Shown one piece after another: positions 1-6,405 of a stretch of DNA of 12,257 nucleotides. Both the position numbers and the translations under genes were made by a program. The notes below the pieces were generated by a model. The model did not search any database and was not told the origin of the DNA. It saw nothing but the letters and a program-made list of their open reading frames with translations. The DNA comes from Thermoplasmata archaeon UBA184. GTDB lineage: Archaea; Thermoplasmatota; Thermoplasmata; Lutacidiplasmatales; UBA184. Numbering within the stretch: the stretch's first letter is position 1; the number at the start of each line of letters is the position of its first letter. Where the stretch lies: assembly GCA_002495185.1 (NCBI GenBank), contig DAEB01000050.1:34257-46513 (forward strand), given 5' to 3'.

Positions 1-732
1 CTCCTCGCTCGTGAAGCCGAATCCGGCCGCGCGCGCGACCGCGAGCGCTTCCCCCAAGAGTTCGAGGGCCTCGGTCCGCGGGGACTCTTCCTCGAGGAGA
101 CGGCCGTTCGGGACCCCCCGCACGGCCGTCACCGGATTGATGGCGGCGTTCACGAGGACCTTCCTCCAGACCTCTCGCTCGAACTCGGGCACCGCCTCGA
201 CGGGGACTCGGGCCCCTTCGAGAAGCATCCGAAAGAGCCGCGCGGCCCCCCCCGCCGCTCCCGCTTCGCTCGGGACCGGGAGGAGGATCTCCCCGACGCC
301 GGTTTCTCGAACCTCTCCGGGTCCGACCCAGGTCGCGGGGATCGAGTTGACCGCCTGGACGACGTAGGCGCCCGGGTCGCTCCAGCCACCCGCCGCGAGC
401 GCCGCTCGCGCCGCCGAGACGATCCCGAGACCGTTCTGGAGGAACAGCGCGGGACGAGGGGGGATGGCCCGGGCGAGCTCCCGGGCGGCGGCCGAGAGAC
501 CGGTCGTCTTGCTCGTGACGAACGCGGCGTCCACCTCGGTTCCGGGGGGGATGCTCTCGGCCGCCTCGAGGTGGACGATGCGACTTCGGTCGCCGGAAAC
601 ACGAAGACCGTCCTTGCGGATGGCGGCGACGTGCTCCGGCCGTCCGATGAGGAGGACATCGAGGCCCCCCTCCTTGAGGAGGGCGCCAAGAAGGCTCCCG
701 ACGGCGCCCGCCCCGACGATGACCGTCTTCAC
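1..732 (-). CDS. panE: 2-dehydropantoate 2-reductase (ketopantoate reductase), C-terminus cut by window edge
   Basis: NADPH-dependent reductase that converts ketopantoate to pantoate in coenzyme A biosynthesis (ApbA/PanE family), cytosolic. Reading from GTG at 732, all 244 codons to the window edge are open. The N-terminus gives a Rossmann motif VIVGAGAVGSLLG (about residues 4–16). Mid-protein LFLQNGLG (about 98–105) is the family's conserved QNG region. KVLVNAAINPVTA (about 187–199) followed by PNGRLLE carries the expected catalytic Lys and the substrate-binding Asn residues of PanE. Family members are about 300 residues, so roughly 50–60 C-terminal residues lie outside. The upstream ATG at 740 is out of frame and meets TGA after three codons, so GTG is preferred; a GGGAG run lies at 749–745, 12 bases before it. 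The gene follows a small coiled-coil gene by 17 bases and is probably in one operon with it. Identification is strong; only the end is missing. Confidence 0.92.
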   Translation of the reverse strand, partial: MKTVIVGAGAVGSLLGALLKEGGLDVLLIGRPEHVAAIRKDGLRVSGDRSRIVHLEAAESIPPGTEVDAAFVTSKTTGLSAAARELARAIPPRPALFLQNGLGIVSAARAALAAGGWSDPGAYVVQAVNSIPATWVGPGEVRETGVGEILLPVPSEAGAAGGAARLFRMLLEGARVPVEAVPEFEREVWRKVLVNAAINPVTAVRGVPNGRLLEEESPRTEALELLGEALAVARAAGFGFTSEE

Positions 733-749
733 GGGCGCATGGCTCCCGG

Positions 750-935
750 TCAGCCGAGGCGCCGGAGTACGTCGGAGCTCGGGACGTTTCCGAAGTCCCT
801 CCGCATCAGAGTGAGGAGCCCTTCGTAGTACCGGGCCTGCTCGCGAGCCTGTCGCATCTTGAGGACCAGGTACTCCTCCTCCCGGCGCAGCTGGGAGATC
901 TCGGCGAGGAGCTCGCGCTGGCTCGCGAGCAGCAT
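750..935 (-). CDS. Small coiled-coil protein of unknown function (61 aa)
   Basis: I do not recognise a family. The 61-residue product is helical and charged: residues 1–45 have heptad-like spacing of Leu, Ile and Met (ISQLRREEEYLVLKMRQARE), then a short tail with MRRDFGNVP and a Leu-Arg-rich end. No cysteines, signal peptide or membrane helix are visible. The start is ATG at 935, only seven bases after the stop of the preceding coiled-coil gene. A GGAG sits directly against the ATG, too close to act as a normal ribosome site, so translational coupling to the upstream gene is likely. It is followed by panE after 17 bases. Being the second of two adjacent coiled-coil genes suggests that they pair with each other; that is inference. 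It could be a prefoldin-like or structural partner. Confidence 0.6.
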   Translation of the reverse strand: MLLASQRELLAEISQLRREEEYLVLKMRQAREQARYYEGLLTLMRRDFGNVPSSDVLRRLG

Positions 936-942
936 CTCCTGT

Positions 943-1191
943 CTATCGGTAAGGGGGCGCGCCCGCGGCGTGGTACGTCACCTCCATCGGTACGGCGGTC
1001 CGAGCATGGTCGAGTACGGCCTCGAGGGTGACCCTCAGCTGGTTGAGCTCCTTCTTCACGCGTCGCAGCCGGGCCTCCAGCCGGTGCCGCTGGTCGCGGA
1101 CGTCGTGGAGCGCGCGTTCGAGGACCTCCGCGCGACGGCGCCACTTGTCCCGCTCCTGCACGCTCAGCAGGATCGAGTCGACGTCGGCCAT
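943..1191 (-). CDS. Small coiled-coil protein of unknown function (82 aa)
   Basis: No family recognised. From ATG at 1191 the product is about 82 residues. Residues 5–60 form a long amphipathic, Arg/Glu-rich helix (for example RRRAEVLERALHDVRDQRHR and RRVKKELNQLRVTLEAV) typical of a coiled coil. The last 20 residues are less regular and end in a proline-containing tail. A longer form starting at TTG 1221 is possible, but it would add a basic, proline-containing segment, and a TATA-like box at 1216–1227 lies about 30 bases before ATG 1191. That spacing fits a leaderless transcript beginning at ATG 1191. It is the first gene of the minus-strand set leading into the second coiled-coil gene and panE, and it is divergent from malate dehydrogenase. 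That it is a real gene is supported by the coiled-coil character and operon spacing only. Confidence 0.6.
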   Translation of the reverse strand: MADVDSILLSVQERDKWRRRAEVLERALHDVRDQRHRLEARLRRVKKELNQLRVTLEAVLDHARTAVPMEVTYHAAGAPPYR

Positions 1192-1215
1192 CGGGGGGAA
1201 ACGGCGGACCCCGCG

Positions 1216-1227
1216 AATCAATCTTTC
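1216..1227 (-). promoter_or_regulatory. TATA-like box for the coiled-coil/panE operon
   Basis: On the minus strand this AT-rich stretch reads GAAAGATTGATT in an otherwise GC-rich region. It lies about 25–36 bases before ATG 1191, the distance expected between an archaeal TATA box and the start of a leaderless transcript. Assignment rests on position and composition only. Confidence 0.4.
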
Positions 1228-1258
1228 GGCGCAGGGGGGACGCGCCCCGACCGCGCAT

Positions 1259-1267
1259 GCTTAAGCC
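1259..1267 (+). promoter_or_regulatory. TATA-like box for mdh-fixX
   Basis: GCTTAAGCC is the only AT-rich element in the 112-base divergent gap. Its centre is about 41 bases before the malate dehydrogenase ATG, predicting a leader of roughly 15 bases that contains AGGGGAA (1293–1299), a weak Shine-Dalgarno-like run. The TTAA core recurs before the helicase gene (2681–2684). Not proven. Confidence 0.35.
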
Positions 1268-1303
1268 CGGCGGCGGCTCCCGGGCGAGCGGCAGGGGAAC
1301 ACG

Positions 1304-2248
1304 ATGAGCGCGCTCGGAAAGGTGGTCGTGCTCGGTGCCGGGAACATCGGCGGCTCGCTCGCGCAGCGGCTCGCGGAGATGGACGTGGCCCGCGAGCTCG
1401 TCCTGGTCGACATCATCGATGGTCTGCCCCAGGGGAAGGCGCTCGACATCCAGCAGTCCGCCCCCATCCTCGGCTTCTCGACCCACGTCACCGGCGCGAC
1501 GAACCTCGAGGTCCTGGCGGGGGCCGACGTCGTCGTCGAGACCGCCGGCCTCGCCCGGAAGCCTGGCATGAGCCGGTCCGACCTCCTCGAGAAGAACGCC
1601 GGGATCGTGCGAGGTCACGCCGAGGCGGTGCGACGCTACGCCCCCGACGCGATCACGATCGTCGTGACGAACCCGGTCGACGTGATGACCTACTACTTCC
1701 GGGAGGTCAGCGGCCTTCCTCCGGCCCGGGTCTTCGGGGAATCGGGGACCCTCGACACGGCCCGGTTCCGCACGTTCGTGGCGGAGGCTCTCCACGTCGC
1801 GCCCCGGGACGTGACGGGGTTCGTCCTCGGAACCCACGGGGACACGATGGTCCCGCTCCTCTCGTTGACGAGCGTCTCCGGCGTTCCCCTCACGAAGCTC
1901 CTCCCTCCCGACCGTCTCGCGGAGATCGTTACCCGAACGAAGCAGGGAGGGGCCGAGATCGTGAATCTCCTCAAGACCGGGAGCGCCTTCTACGCTCCCA
2001 CCGCGAGCCAGGCCGAGCTGGTCGCCGCCGTGGCCCAGGACGAGCACCGGTTGCTCCCCGTGGCCGCCCACCTCGATGGTGAGTTCGGCGAGAGGGGCGT
2101 GTACGTGGGGGTCCCGGTCGTGCTGGGACGCCAGGGCGTCGAACGGGTCGTCGAGGTCGAGCTCCAGGCGCCCGAGCGCGAGGCGTTCCGTGCGAGCGTC
2201 GCCGCAGTCCGGGCCGACCTCGAGATCCTCGCGAAGCTCCCGAGGTAG
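1304..2248 (+). CDS. mdh: NAD-dependent malate dehydrogenase (LDH/MDH family)
   Basis: Interconverts malate and oxaloacetate with NAD(H) in the cytosol, for the TCA cycle. The 314-residue length is normal for the family. The Rossmann fingerprint GAGNIGG is at 11–17, and Asp36 at the end of the second strand favours NAD over NADP. The active-site loop ARKPGMSR (84–91) supplies Arg85, the residue that distinguishes malate from lactate dehydrogenases (where Gln is usual), and Arg91. Asn123 is in VTNPVD, the Asp151/Arg154 pair is in LDTARFR, and the catalytic His178 is in GTHGDTMVP. Start ATG 1304 is preceded by AGGGGAA. It ends 15 bases before the FixX gene, with GGAGGAG directly after its own stop, so the two are probably co-transcribed. 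Malate rather than lactate specificity is read from the loop, not measured. Confidence 0.93.
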   Translation: MSALGKVVVLGAGNIGGSLAQRLAEMDVARELVLVDIIDGLPQGKALDIQQSAPILGFSTHVTGATNLEVLAGADVVVETAGLARKPGMSRSDLLEKNAGIVRGHAEAVRRYAPDAITIVVTNPVDVMTYYFREVSGLPPARVFGESGTLDTARFRTFVAEALHVAPRDVTGFVLGTHGDTMVPLLSLTSVSGVPLTKLLPPDRLAEIVTRTKQGGAEIVNLLKTGSAFYAPTASQAELVAAVAQDEHRLLPVAAHLDGEFGERGVYVGVPVVLGRQGVERVVEVELQAPEREAFRASVAAVRADLEILAKLPR

Positions 2249-2263
2249 GAGGAGCGGAATCCG

Positions 2264-2584
2264 ATGGCGACCCCGATTCCCGCGACCGCGACCGGTGCGG
2301 TCGAGTTCGTCGATATCAAGCGACGCCTCGGCACTCTTCGCACGACCACCGATTCGGCGGACCACGCGCACATCACGGTCAAGCCGAACATCTGCGCGAA
2401 GTGCCCCCATTCCCGTTGCACGTTCGTTTGCCCCGCCGCCTGCTACGAGCGGATCGAGGGCCGTCTGGTCTTCCGGTATGAGGATTGCGTCGAATGCGGG
2501 GCATGCGACATCGCCTGCGACCAAGGCTCCGTCACCTGGACGCTTCCCCGCGGTCCCTTCGGGGTTCGCTACGCGTACGGCTGA
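2264..2584 (+). CDS. fixX: FixX-type ferredoxin-like protein
   Basis: Electron carrier of the FixX family, which normally works with the FixA/FixB electron-transfer flavoprotein and FixC quinone oxidoreductase to move electrons between NADH, quinone and ferredoxin. The 106-residue product has a variable first 35 residues and then nine cysteines. Cys44, Cys47, Cys52 and Cys56 are in the pattern CxxCx4CxxxCP, Cys60 is extra, and Cys75, Cys78, Cys81 and Cys85 form CxxCxxCxxxC. That is enough for one or two [4Fe-4S] clusters. The ending LPRGPFGVRYAYG (about 94–106) is the FixX signature tail, usually PRGGFGVxYRFG. A GGAGGAG run 9–15 bases before ATG 2264 decides the start. It follows mdh by 15 bases. 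No fixA, fixB or fixC gene is in the window, so its partners must be elsewhere. Confidence 0.88.
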   Translation: MATPIPATATGAVEFVDIKRRLGTLRTTTDSADHAHITVKPNICAKCPHSRCTFVCPAACYERIEGRLVFRYEDCVECGACDIACDQGSVTWTLPRGPFGVRYAYG

Positions 2585-2679
2585 CCGCCCCCGTCACCGA
2601 GACGACTCCCGTCGCCGGGGCCCGTCGGCCCACCATGGGCGGGGCGGGCGTCTTCCATCCGGTGCGAGTCAAGGGTCAG

Positions 2680-2726
2680 CTTAAAACCCCGGTCCTCCGC
2701 TCGCCGGTTCCGGAGGGCAGACCACG
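2680..2726 (+). promoter_or_regulatory. TATA-like box, Shine-Dalgarno run and possible ACG start of the helicase gene
   Basis: A TTAAAA box (2681–2686) is followed about 26 bases later by GGAGGG (2712–2717). ACG (2724–2726) comes after a gap of six bases and is in frame with the helicase. The reading frame is open from 2685, after TAA at 2682–2684, but contains no ATG, GTG or TTG before GTG 2808. Yet it encodes FPYRPRPGQE just upstream of that GTG, which looks like the conserved N-terminus of this helicase family. ACG may be a near-cognate start codon, or a consensus error for ATG. The 223-base gap after fixX otherwise holds only a small hairpin (GCCCA/TGGGC, 2628–2640). Confidence 0.4.
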
Positions 2727-2807
2727 ACCGCCGCCGCGACCGCTTCGGAGGTCTCTCCTCTCTTTCCATACCGCCCCCGGCCGGGCCAGGAATCGATCCT
2801 CCGCGAC

Positions 2808-4802
2808 GTGGGGGAGCTCACCCGGCTCGGCGGCGCACTGCTCGTGAACGCGCCGACCGGCAGCGGGAAGACGGTGGCGGCCCTCGCTCCCCTCCTCGAG
2901 CACGCGATCCAGGCGGACCACAAGGTCCTCTACCTCGTGCGGACGCACGCCCAGGAGGTTCAGGTCCTTCACGAGGTGCGCGCGATCGCGCACCGCTTGA
3001 ACCAACCGCTCCTCGCGGTCGGTCTCCAGGGGCGAGCGCGTCGCTGCTTCCTCCTCGAGAACGTCGCGGAGATCAAGGGCGCGACCGCGGAGGAGCACGG
3101 GAAGCTCTGTGCCGACCGTAAGCGCGCCACCGAACGGATGCTCAAGGGGGAGGCCCCCCTCGCGCCACCGCCCGAGCTGCCCGAGGGCGGGGAGATCGAC
3201 CTGACCGACCTCGATGGGTGTCCGTACTACGCCCGCGTCCTCCAGGCCGACCTCGACACGCTCATCGAACGGTTTCAGGGGAAGCTTCCCCTGCCGCACG
3301 AGTTTGAGGCGTACACGCGGGAGGAGAACCTCTGCCCCTACGAGCTCTCGAAGAAACTCGTTCCGCACTCCCGACTGGTGACCGCCCCCTACGCCTTCTT
3401 CTTCCACCCCCACATCCGGGCGTCGCTCCTCCAGTGGATGGGGGTCGGGCCGGACCGAGTGGACCTGGTCGTGGACGAGGCTCACAACCTCCCGAACCAC
3501 CTCCGGGAACTCACGACCGTCGCCCTTCCGCTCGAGTCGGTCCGACGGGCGCGGGCCGAGGTCGCCGAACGGGGCGATTTCCAGCTGCCGGACGGTCCGA
3601 GCGCGAGCCGCTTCTTCGACATCGTGGTCGCCGCCGTCGAGGAGCTCGTTCACTCTCTCGTTCGGGAGGAAGACGCCGTCCTTCCACCATCCGTCTTTGA
3701 GGATGCGCTCCTCACCGCTCTTGGAGGGACGTCCCATCGCCTCGACACGTGGCTCGGCGCCCTCGTGACGTGGGGAGAGAATCTCCGGGACGAGCGACGG
3801 CGAGAGCGCCACCTCCCGCGTTCCTGGGTCCACACGGTCGCCCTCACCCTCCTCTCCTGGCCGCAGCTCGACACTCCCTCCTACGTCAAGGTCGCGACGC
3901 GCACTCCGCGCCCGGCCCTCGAGGCGTTCGCCCTGGATGCGAGCGGTCCGGCCCGCCCGATCCTCGACTGCCACCTCTCCGTCCATCTCTCGGGTACTCT
4001 CGCCCCGCTCGCGGAGTACCGGGATTCCCTGGGCTTGGGAGAGAGGGCCCGTCTCCTCGACGTCCCCTCGTACTTCCCTCCGGACAACCGGAGGTTCCTC
4101 TACGACCCGAGCGTCACGACCCGGTTCGAGGAGATCCGCAACGACCCGAGGGCGATCGCCCGCCTCGCCGACCGCCTGGTCGAGGTCCTCGAGACCCTCC
4201 CGGTGAAGACGGCGGTCTTCTTTCCGAGCTTCGACCTCCTCCAGAAAGTGCTCGAGGCGGGGCTCCAGTCCCAGCTTCCCGGGAACGTGTTCATCGAGTA
4301 CAGCCGGGTCCCGATGGGTGACCTGTGGCGGTCGATCGAGGGTTGGAAGAAGGACCCGGAAGGAACGGTCCTCCTCGGGGTCGCCGGGGGGCGGCTCTCC
4401 GAGGGGATCGATTACCCGGACGAAGAGCTCGAGGCCGTGGTGATGGTCGGCATCCCCTACCCCCGGCCGACCGCGAAGCGGGAAGCGCTTCGGACGTATC
4501 TCGACTCGACGACGGGCAAGGGGTGGGAGTACACGGTCAATGCCCCGGCCCAGCGAGCGATCCTCCAAGCGTGCGGGAGGATGATCCGGTCGGAGAACGA
4601 CCGCGGGATCGCGATCATCCTCGACCGGCGGGCGACGGCGTTCGCGAAGGCGCTCCCGGGACTCGCTCCGATCGGCGACCTCGCCGCGACCACCCGCGCG
4701 TTCTACGGACGTCGGGCGCGCTGGTCCCGAAGCGCCACGTCCCCGACCCCCCGGGCCCCGAGCGCGGTGAGCGACGGGGACCGGACCGCCCCAAACGGCT
4801 AA
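2808..4802 (+). CDS. XPD/Rad3-family Fe-S DNA helicase
   Basis: Superfamily 2 ATP-dependent 5'-3' DNA helicase of the XPD/Rad3/DinG group, implicated in DNA repair. Counting from GTG 2808 (664 residues): Walker A APTGSGKT at 15–22, and motif II DEAH at about 223–226 in VVDEAHNLPN. Between them lie four cysteines, Cys80, Cys101, Cys138 (GCPYY) and Cys176 (LCPYE), in the arrangement that ligates the XPD [4Fe-4S] cluster. The second RecA-like domain has SGTLAPL, a GGRLSEGIDYP segment and motif VI QACGRMIRS (about 587–595) with the arginine fingers. The last 30 residues are Ser/Pro/Arg-rich and probably disordered. GTG 2808 is the first canonical start, but FPYRPRPGQ encoded at 2763–2789 resembles the family's normal N-terminal Q-motif region. 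The true protein is therefore probably longer, perhaps from ACG 2724. Family assignment is firm; the 5' end is not. Confidence 0.88.
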   Translation: MGELTRLGGALLVNAPTGSGKTVAALAPLLEHAIQADHKVLYLVRTHAQEVQVLHEVRAIAHRLNQPLLAVGLQGRARRCFLLENVAEIKGATAEEHGKLCADRKRATERMLKGEAPLAPPPELPEGGEIDLTDLDGCPYYARVLQADLDTLIERFQGKLPLPHEFEAYTREENLCPYELSKKLVPHSRLVTAPYAFFFHPHIRASLLQWMGVGPDRVDLVVDEAHNLPNHLRELTTVALPLESVRRARAEVAERGDFQLPDGPSASRFFDIVVAAVEELVHSLVREEDAVLPPSVFEDALLTALGGTSHRLDTWLGALVTWGENLRDERRRERHLPRSWVHTVALTLLSWPQLDTPSYVKVATRTPRPALEAFALDASGPARPILDCHLSVHLSGTLAPLAEYRDSLGLGERARLLDVPSYFPPDNRRFLYDPSVTTRFEEIRNDPRAIARLADRLVEVLETLPVKTAVFFPSFDLLQKVLEAGLQSQLPGNVFIEYSRVPMGDLWRSIEGWKKDPEGTVLLGVAGGRLSEGIDYPDEELEAVVMVGIPYPRPTAKREALRTYLDSTTGKGWEYTVNAPAQRAILQACGRMIRSENDRGIAIILDRRATAFAKALPGLAPIGDLAATTRAFYGRRARWSRSATSPTPRAPSAVSDGDRTAPNG

Positions 4803-4804
4803 GA
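4796..4804 (+). promoter_or_regulatory. Possible TATA-like box for the heptose operon
   Basis: GGCTAAGAG overlaps the helicase stop codon, with its centre about 29 bases before GTG 4829. That distance would place the transcription start at or next to the GTG, giving a leaderless mRNA. No Shine-Dalgarno sequence precedes the GTG. The element is weak (only CTAA is AT-like), so read-through from the helicase gene is an alternative. Confidence 0.3.
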
Positions 4805-4828
4805 GCCCGAACGCTCGCTCCTAGGTCC

Positions 4829-5806
4829 GTGATCATCACGCGGACGCCGCTCCGCATCAGCTTCGCCGGAGGAGGGACGGATCTCCCGGCGTTCTACCGG
4901 GAGTACGGCGGGGGCGCGGTGACGAGCGCGGCGATCGACCGATACATCCACGTGCTCGTGAACCAGAAGTTCGACCGCTCCATCCGGGTCGCCTACTCTC
5001 GGACGGAGAACGTCGACCGGCTCGACGACCTCCAGCATGGTCTCGTGCGCGAGGCGATGCGCGCCACCGGCGTTCACGACTCGCTCGAGGTCCACACGAT
5101 CGCGGACATCCCGGGCGAGGGGACCGGTCTCGGGTCGTCCTCGACGCTGACGGTCGGCCTCCTCAACGCCCTCTACGCCTACCAGGGTCGCCTCCAGGAC
5201 CCCGCCGAGCTCGCCGAGGAAGCGTGCCGGATCGAGATCGACCGGCTCGGGGGGGCCGCGGGGAAGCAGGACCAGTACATCGCGGCGTTCGGCGGCATCC
5301 AGTACTTCGATTTCCACTCGGACGACACCGTCCGCGCTTCCCCGATCCCGCTTTCGACGGCCGACCGGAACTCCCTGAGCGACCATCTCTCTCTCTACTA
5401 CACCGGGGTCACTCGGAAAGCGGACGGGATCCTGTCCCAGCAGAGCGCCCGGACGGCCGACAACAAGGACTCCCTCCTTCGGATGCGCGAGCTCGCGCAG
5501 AGCGCGCGCCAGTCGATCGTGAGCCGAGACTGGGTCGGGCTCGGCTCCCTCATGGACGAGGGGTGGCGGCTGAAGCGCGGCCTTTCGAAGGGGATTTCGA
5601 ACGAGGCGATCGATGCGAAGTACGACCGCGCGAGATCCGCCGGAGCGTACGGTGGCAAGATCACCGGGGCCGGCGGAGGCGGGTTCCTCCTGCTCCTCCA
5701 TCCTCCCGAACGGAGCCGTCAAATAGAGGAGGCCCTGTCGCCGATGACGCGCCTTCCGGTTCGGATTGTTCCCGAGGGTTCGCGGATCCTGTTCGTAGGA
5801 CGATGA
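4829..5806 (+). CDS. hddA: GHMP-family sugar kinase, D-glycero-D-manno-heptose 7-phosphate kinase type
   Basis: Predicted to phosphorylate heptose 7-phosphate at C1, the step after GmhA on the way to a nucleotide-activated heptose for surface glycans. The 325-residue product starts TRTPLRISFAGGGTDLP (about 4–20), the hallmark of the HddA branch. PGEGTGLGSSS (95–105) is the GHMP phosphate-binding loop. GKQDQYIAAFGG (145–156) holds the probable catalytic Asp148. GGKITGAGGGGFLLLL (275–290) is GHMP motif 3. Start GTG 4829 is chosen because family similarity begins within three residues of it; the frame is open much further upstream, but that part overlaps the helicase gene. Its TGA overlaps the ATG of the isomerase gene by four bases (ATGA), so the two are translationally coupled. 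A related kinase such as fucokinase-like cannot be excluded, but the isomerase next door favours heptose. HddC and GmhB equivalents are not in the window. Confidence 0.82.
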   Translation: MIITRTPLRISFAGGGTDLPAFYREYGGGAVTSAAIDRYIHVLVNQKFDRSIRVAYSRTENVDRLDDLQHGLVREAMRATGVHDSLEVHTIADIPGEGTGLGSSSTLTVGLLNALYAYQGRLQDPAELAEEACRIEIDRLGGAAGKQDQYIAAFGGIQYFDFHSDDTVRASPIPLSTADRNSLSDHLSLYYTGVTRKADGILSQQSARTADNKDSLLRMRELAQSARQSIVSRDWVGLGSLMDEGWRLKRGLSKGISNEAIDAKYDRARSAGAYGGKITGAGGGGFLLLLHPPERSRQIEEALSPMTRLPVRIVPEGSRILFVGR

Positions 5807-6405
5807 GCGAGCTACCAACGGTCGCGCCGTACGTCCAGAAGTACGTCCGGGAGGCTCACGCCGCCCTGGATGCGCCGTACTTCGTCGAAGCGGTCGAGAA
5901 GATCGCCGCGATCTTCCTCCGCGCTCGTTCCGCGGACCGGACGATCTACTTCTTCGGGAACGGAGGCAGCGCCTCGACCGCGTCCCACTTCGTGACGGAC
6001 ATCGCCAAGGTCGCCGGCGGGACCACGCCGCACGGCCCGGGGAAGCGGTTCCGCTGCGTCGCCCTGAACGACAACGTCCCCGGCCTCACCGCCTGGGCGA
6101 ATGACGTCGGCTACGCCGACGTCTTCTCCGGGCCGCTCCGCGCCCTCGCCGAGAAGGGCGACGTGGCGGTGGCGATCTCGGGCAGCGGCAACTCCCCGAA
6201 CGTCCTGGAGGCGGTCCGCGTCGCGCGCTCGATGGGGCTCACGACGATCGGTCTCACGGGCATGGGCGGCGGGAAGCTCAAGGAGATGGTCGACGTCGCG
6301 CTCGTGGTCCCCTCGGACAGCATGCAGCACACCGAGGATACCCATCTCGTCACCCTCCACGTGCTGACGGCGTACCTTCGGGACGAACAGGCCGTTCGCG
6401 ACTGA
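5803..6405 (+). CDS. gmhA: SIS-domain sugar-phosphate isomerase, GmhA-like (sedoheptulose 7-phosphate isomerase)
   Basis: Predicted to convert sedoheptulose 7-phosphate to D-glycero-D-manno-heptose 7-phosphate, feeding the kinase encoded just upstream. The 200-residue length is normal for GmhA. Phosphate-binding SIS motifs are GNGGSAS (52–58) and ISGSGNS (125–131), and TGMGGGKLKEM (152–162) is typical of the family. Comparing by eye with E. coli GmhA, catalytic His180 corresponds to His186 and His175 to His181. The Glu65 and Gln172 positions hold Asp66 and Glu178, conservative swaps that may be normal in this archaeal/actinobacterial-type branch. ATG 5803 overlaps the kinase stop; longer in-frame readings lie inside the kinase gene and are not used. 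Its TGA shares one base with the ATG of the CBS gene. DiaA-like or other SIS sugar-phosphate functions remain possible. Confidence 0.83.
   Translation: MSELPTVAPYVQKYVREAHAALDAPYFVEAVEKIAAIFLRARSADRTIYFFGNGGSASTASHFVTDIAKVAGGTTPHGPGKRFRCVALNDNVPGLTAWANDVGYADVFSGPLRALAEKGDVAVAISGSGNSPNVLEAVRVARSMGLTTIGLTGMGGGKLKEMVDVALVVPSDSMQHTEDTHLVTLHVLTAYLRDEQAVRD

Noticed and set aside
1..732. Plus-strand open frames (11–367, 464–814, 571–828) in the first 830 bases.
   Set aside because: The minus strand encodes a continuous ketopantoate reductase with conserved motifs through this stretch. The plus-strand frames are shadows.
859..2082. A 407-codon plus-strand frame ahead of and within mdh.
   Set aside because: It is out of frame with mdh, Arg/Gly/Pro-rich, and opposite the coiled-coil genes. 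It has no motif.
1304..2248. Lactate rather than malate dehydrogenase.
   Set aside because: The active-site loop has Arg85 in RKPGMSR, the malate-type residue, where lactate dehydrogenases usually have Gln.
806..2524. A 572-codon open frame on the minus strand opposite malate dehydrogenase and the ferredoxin.
   Set aside because: It lies antisense to two clearly identified genes and is a run of charged, low-complexity residues, as expected from the third-position G/C bias of the real genes.
2676..4568. A 630-codon open frame on the minus strand opposite the helicase.
   Set aside because: The helicase motifs on the plus strand are unmistakable. The antisense frame has no recognisable motif and an Arg/Glu/Asp-rich shadow composition.
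4325..4828. In-frame extension of the GHMP kinase upstream, giving a 493-residue protein.
   Set aside because: The extension overlaps the helicase coding region in another frame and has no domain-like sequence. Family similarity begins right at GTG 4829.
5224..5802. Long in-frame extension of the SIS isomerase upstream.
   Set aside because: It lies inside the kinase gene. The isomerase family length (about 200) is met from ATG 5803, and the ATGA overlap is a typical operon junction.
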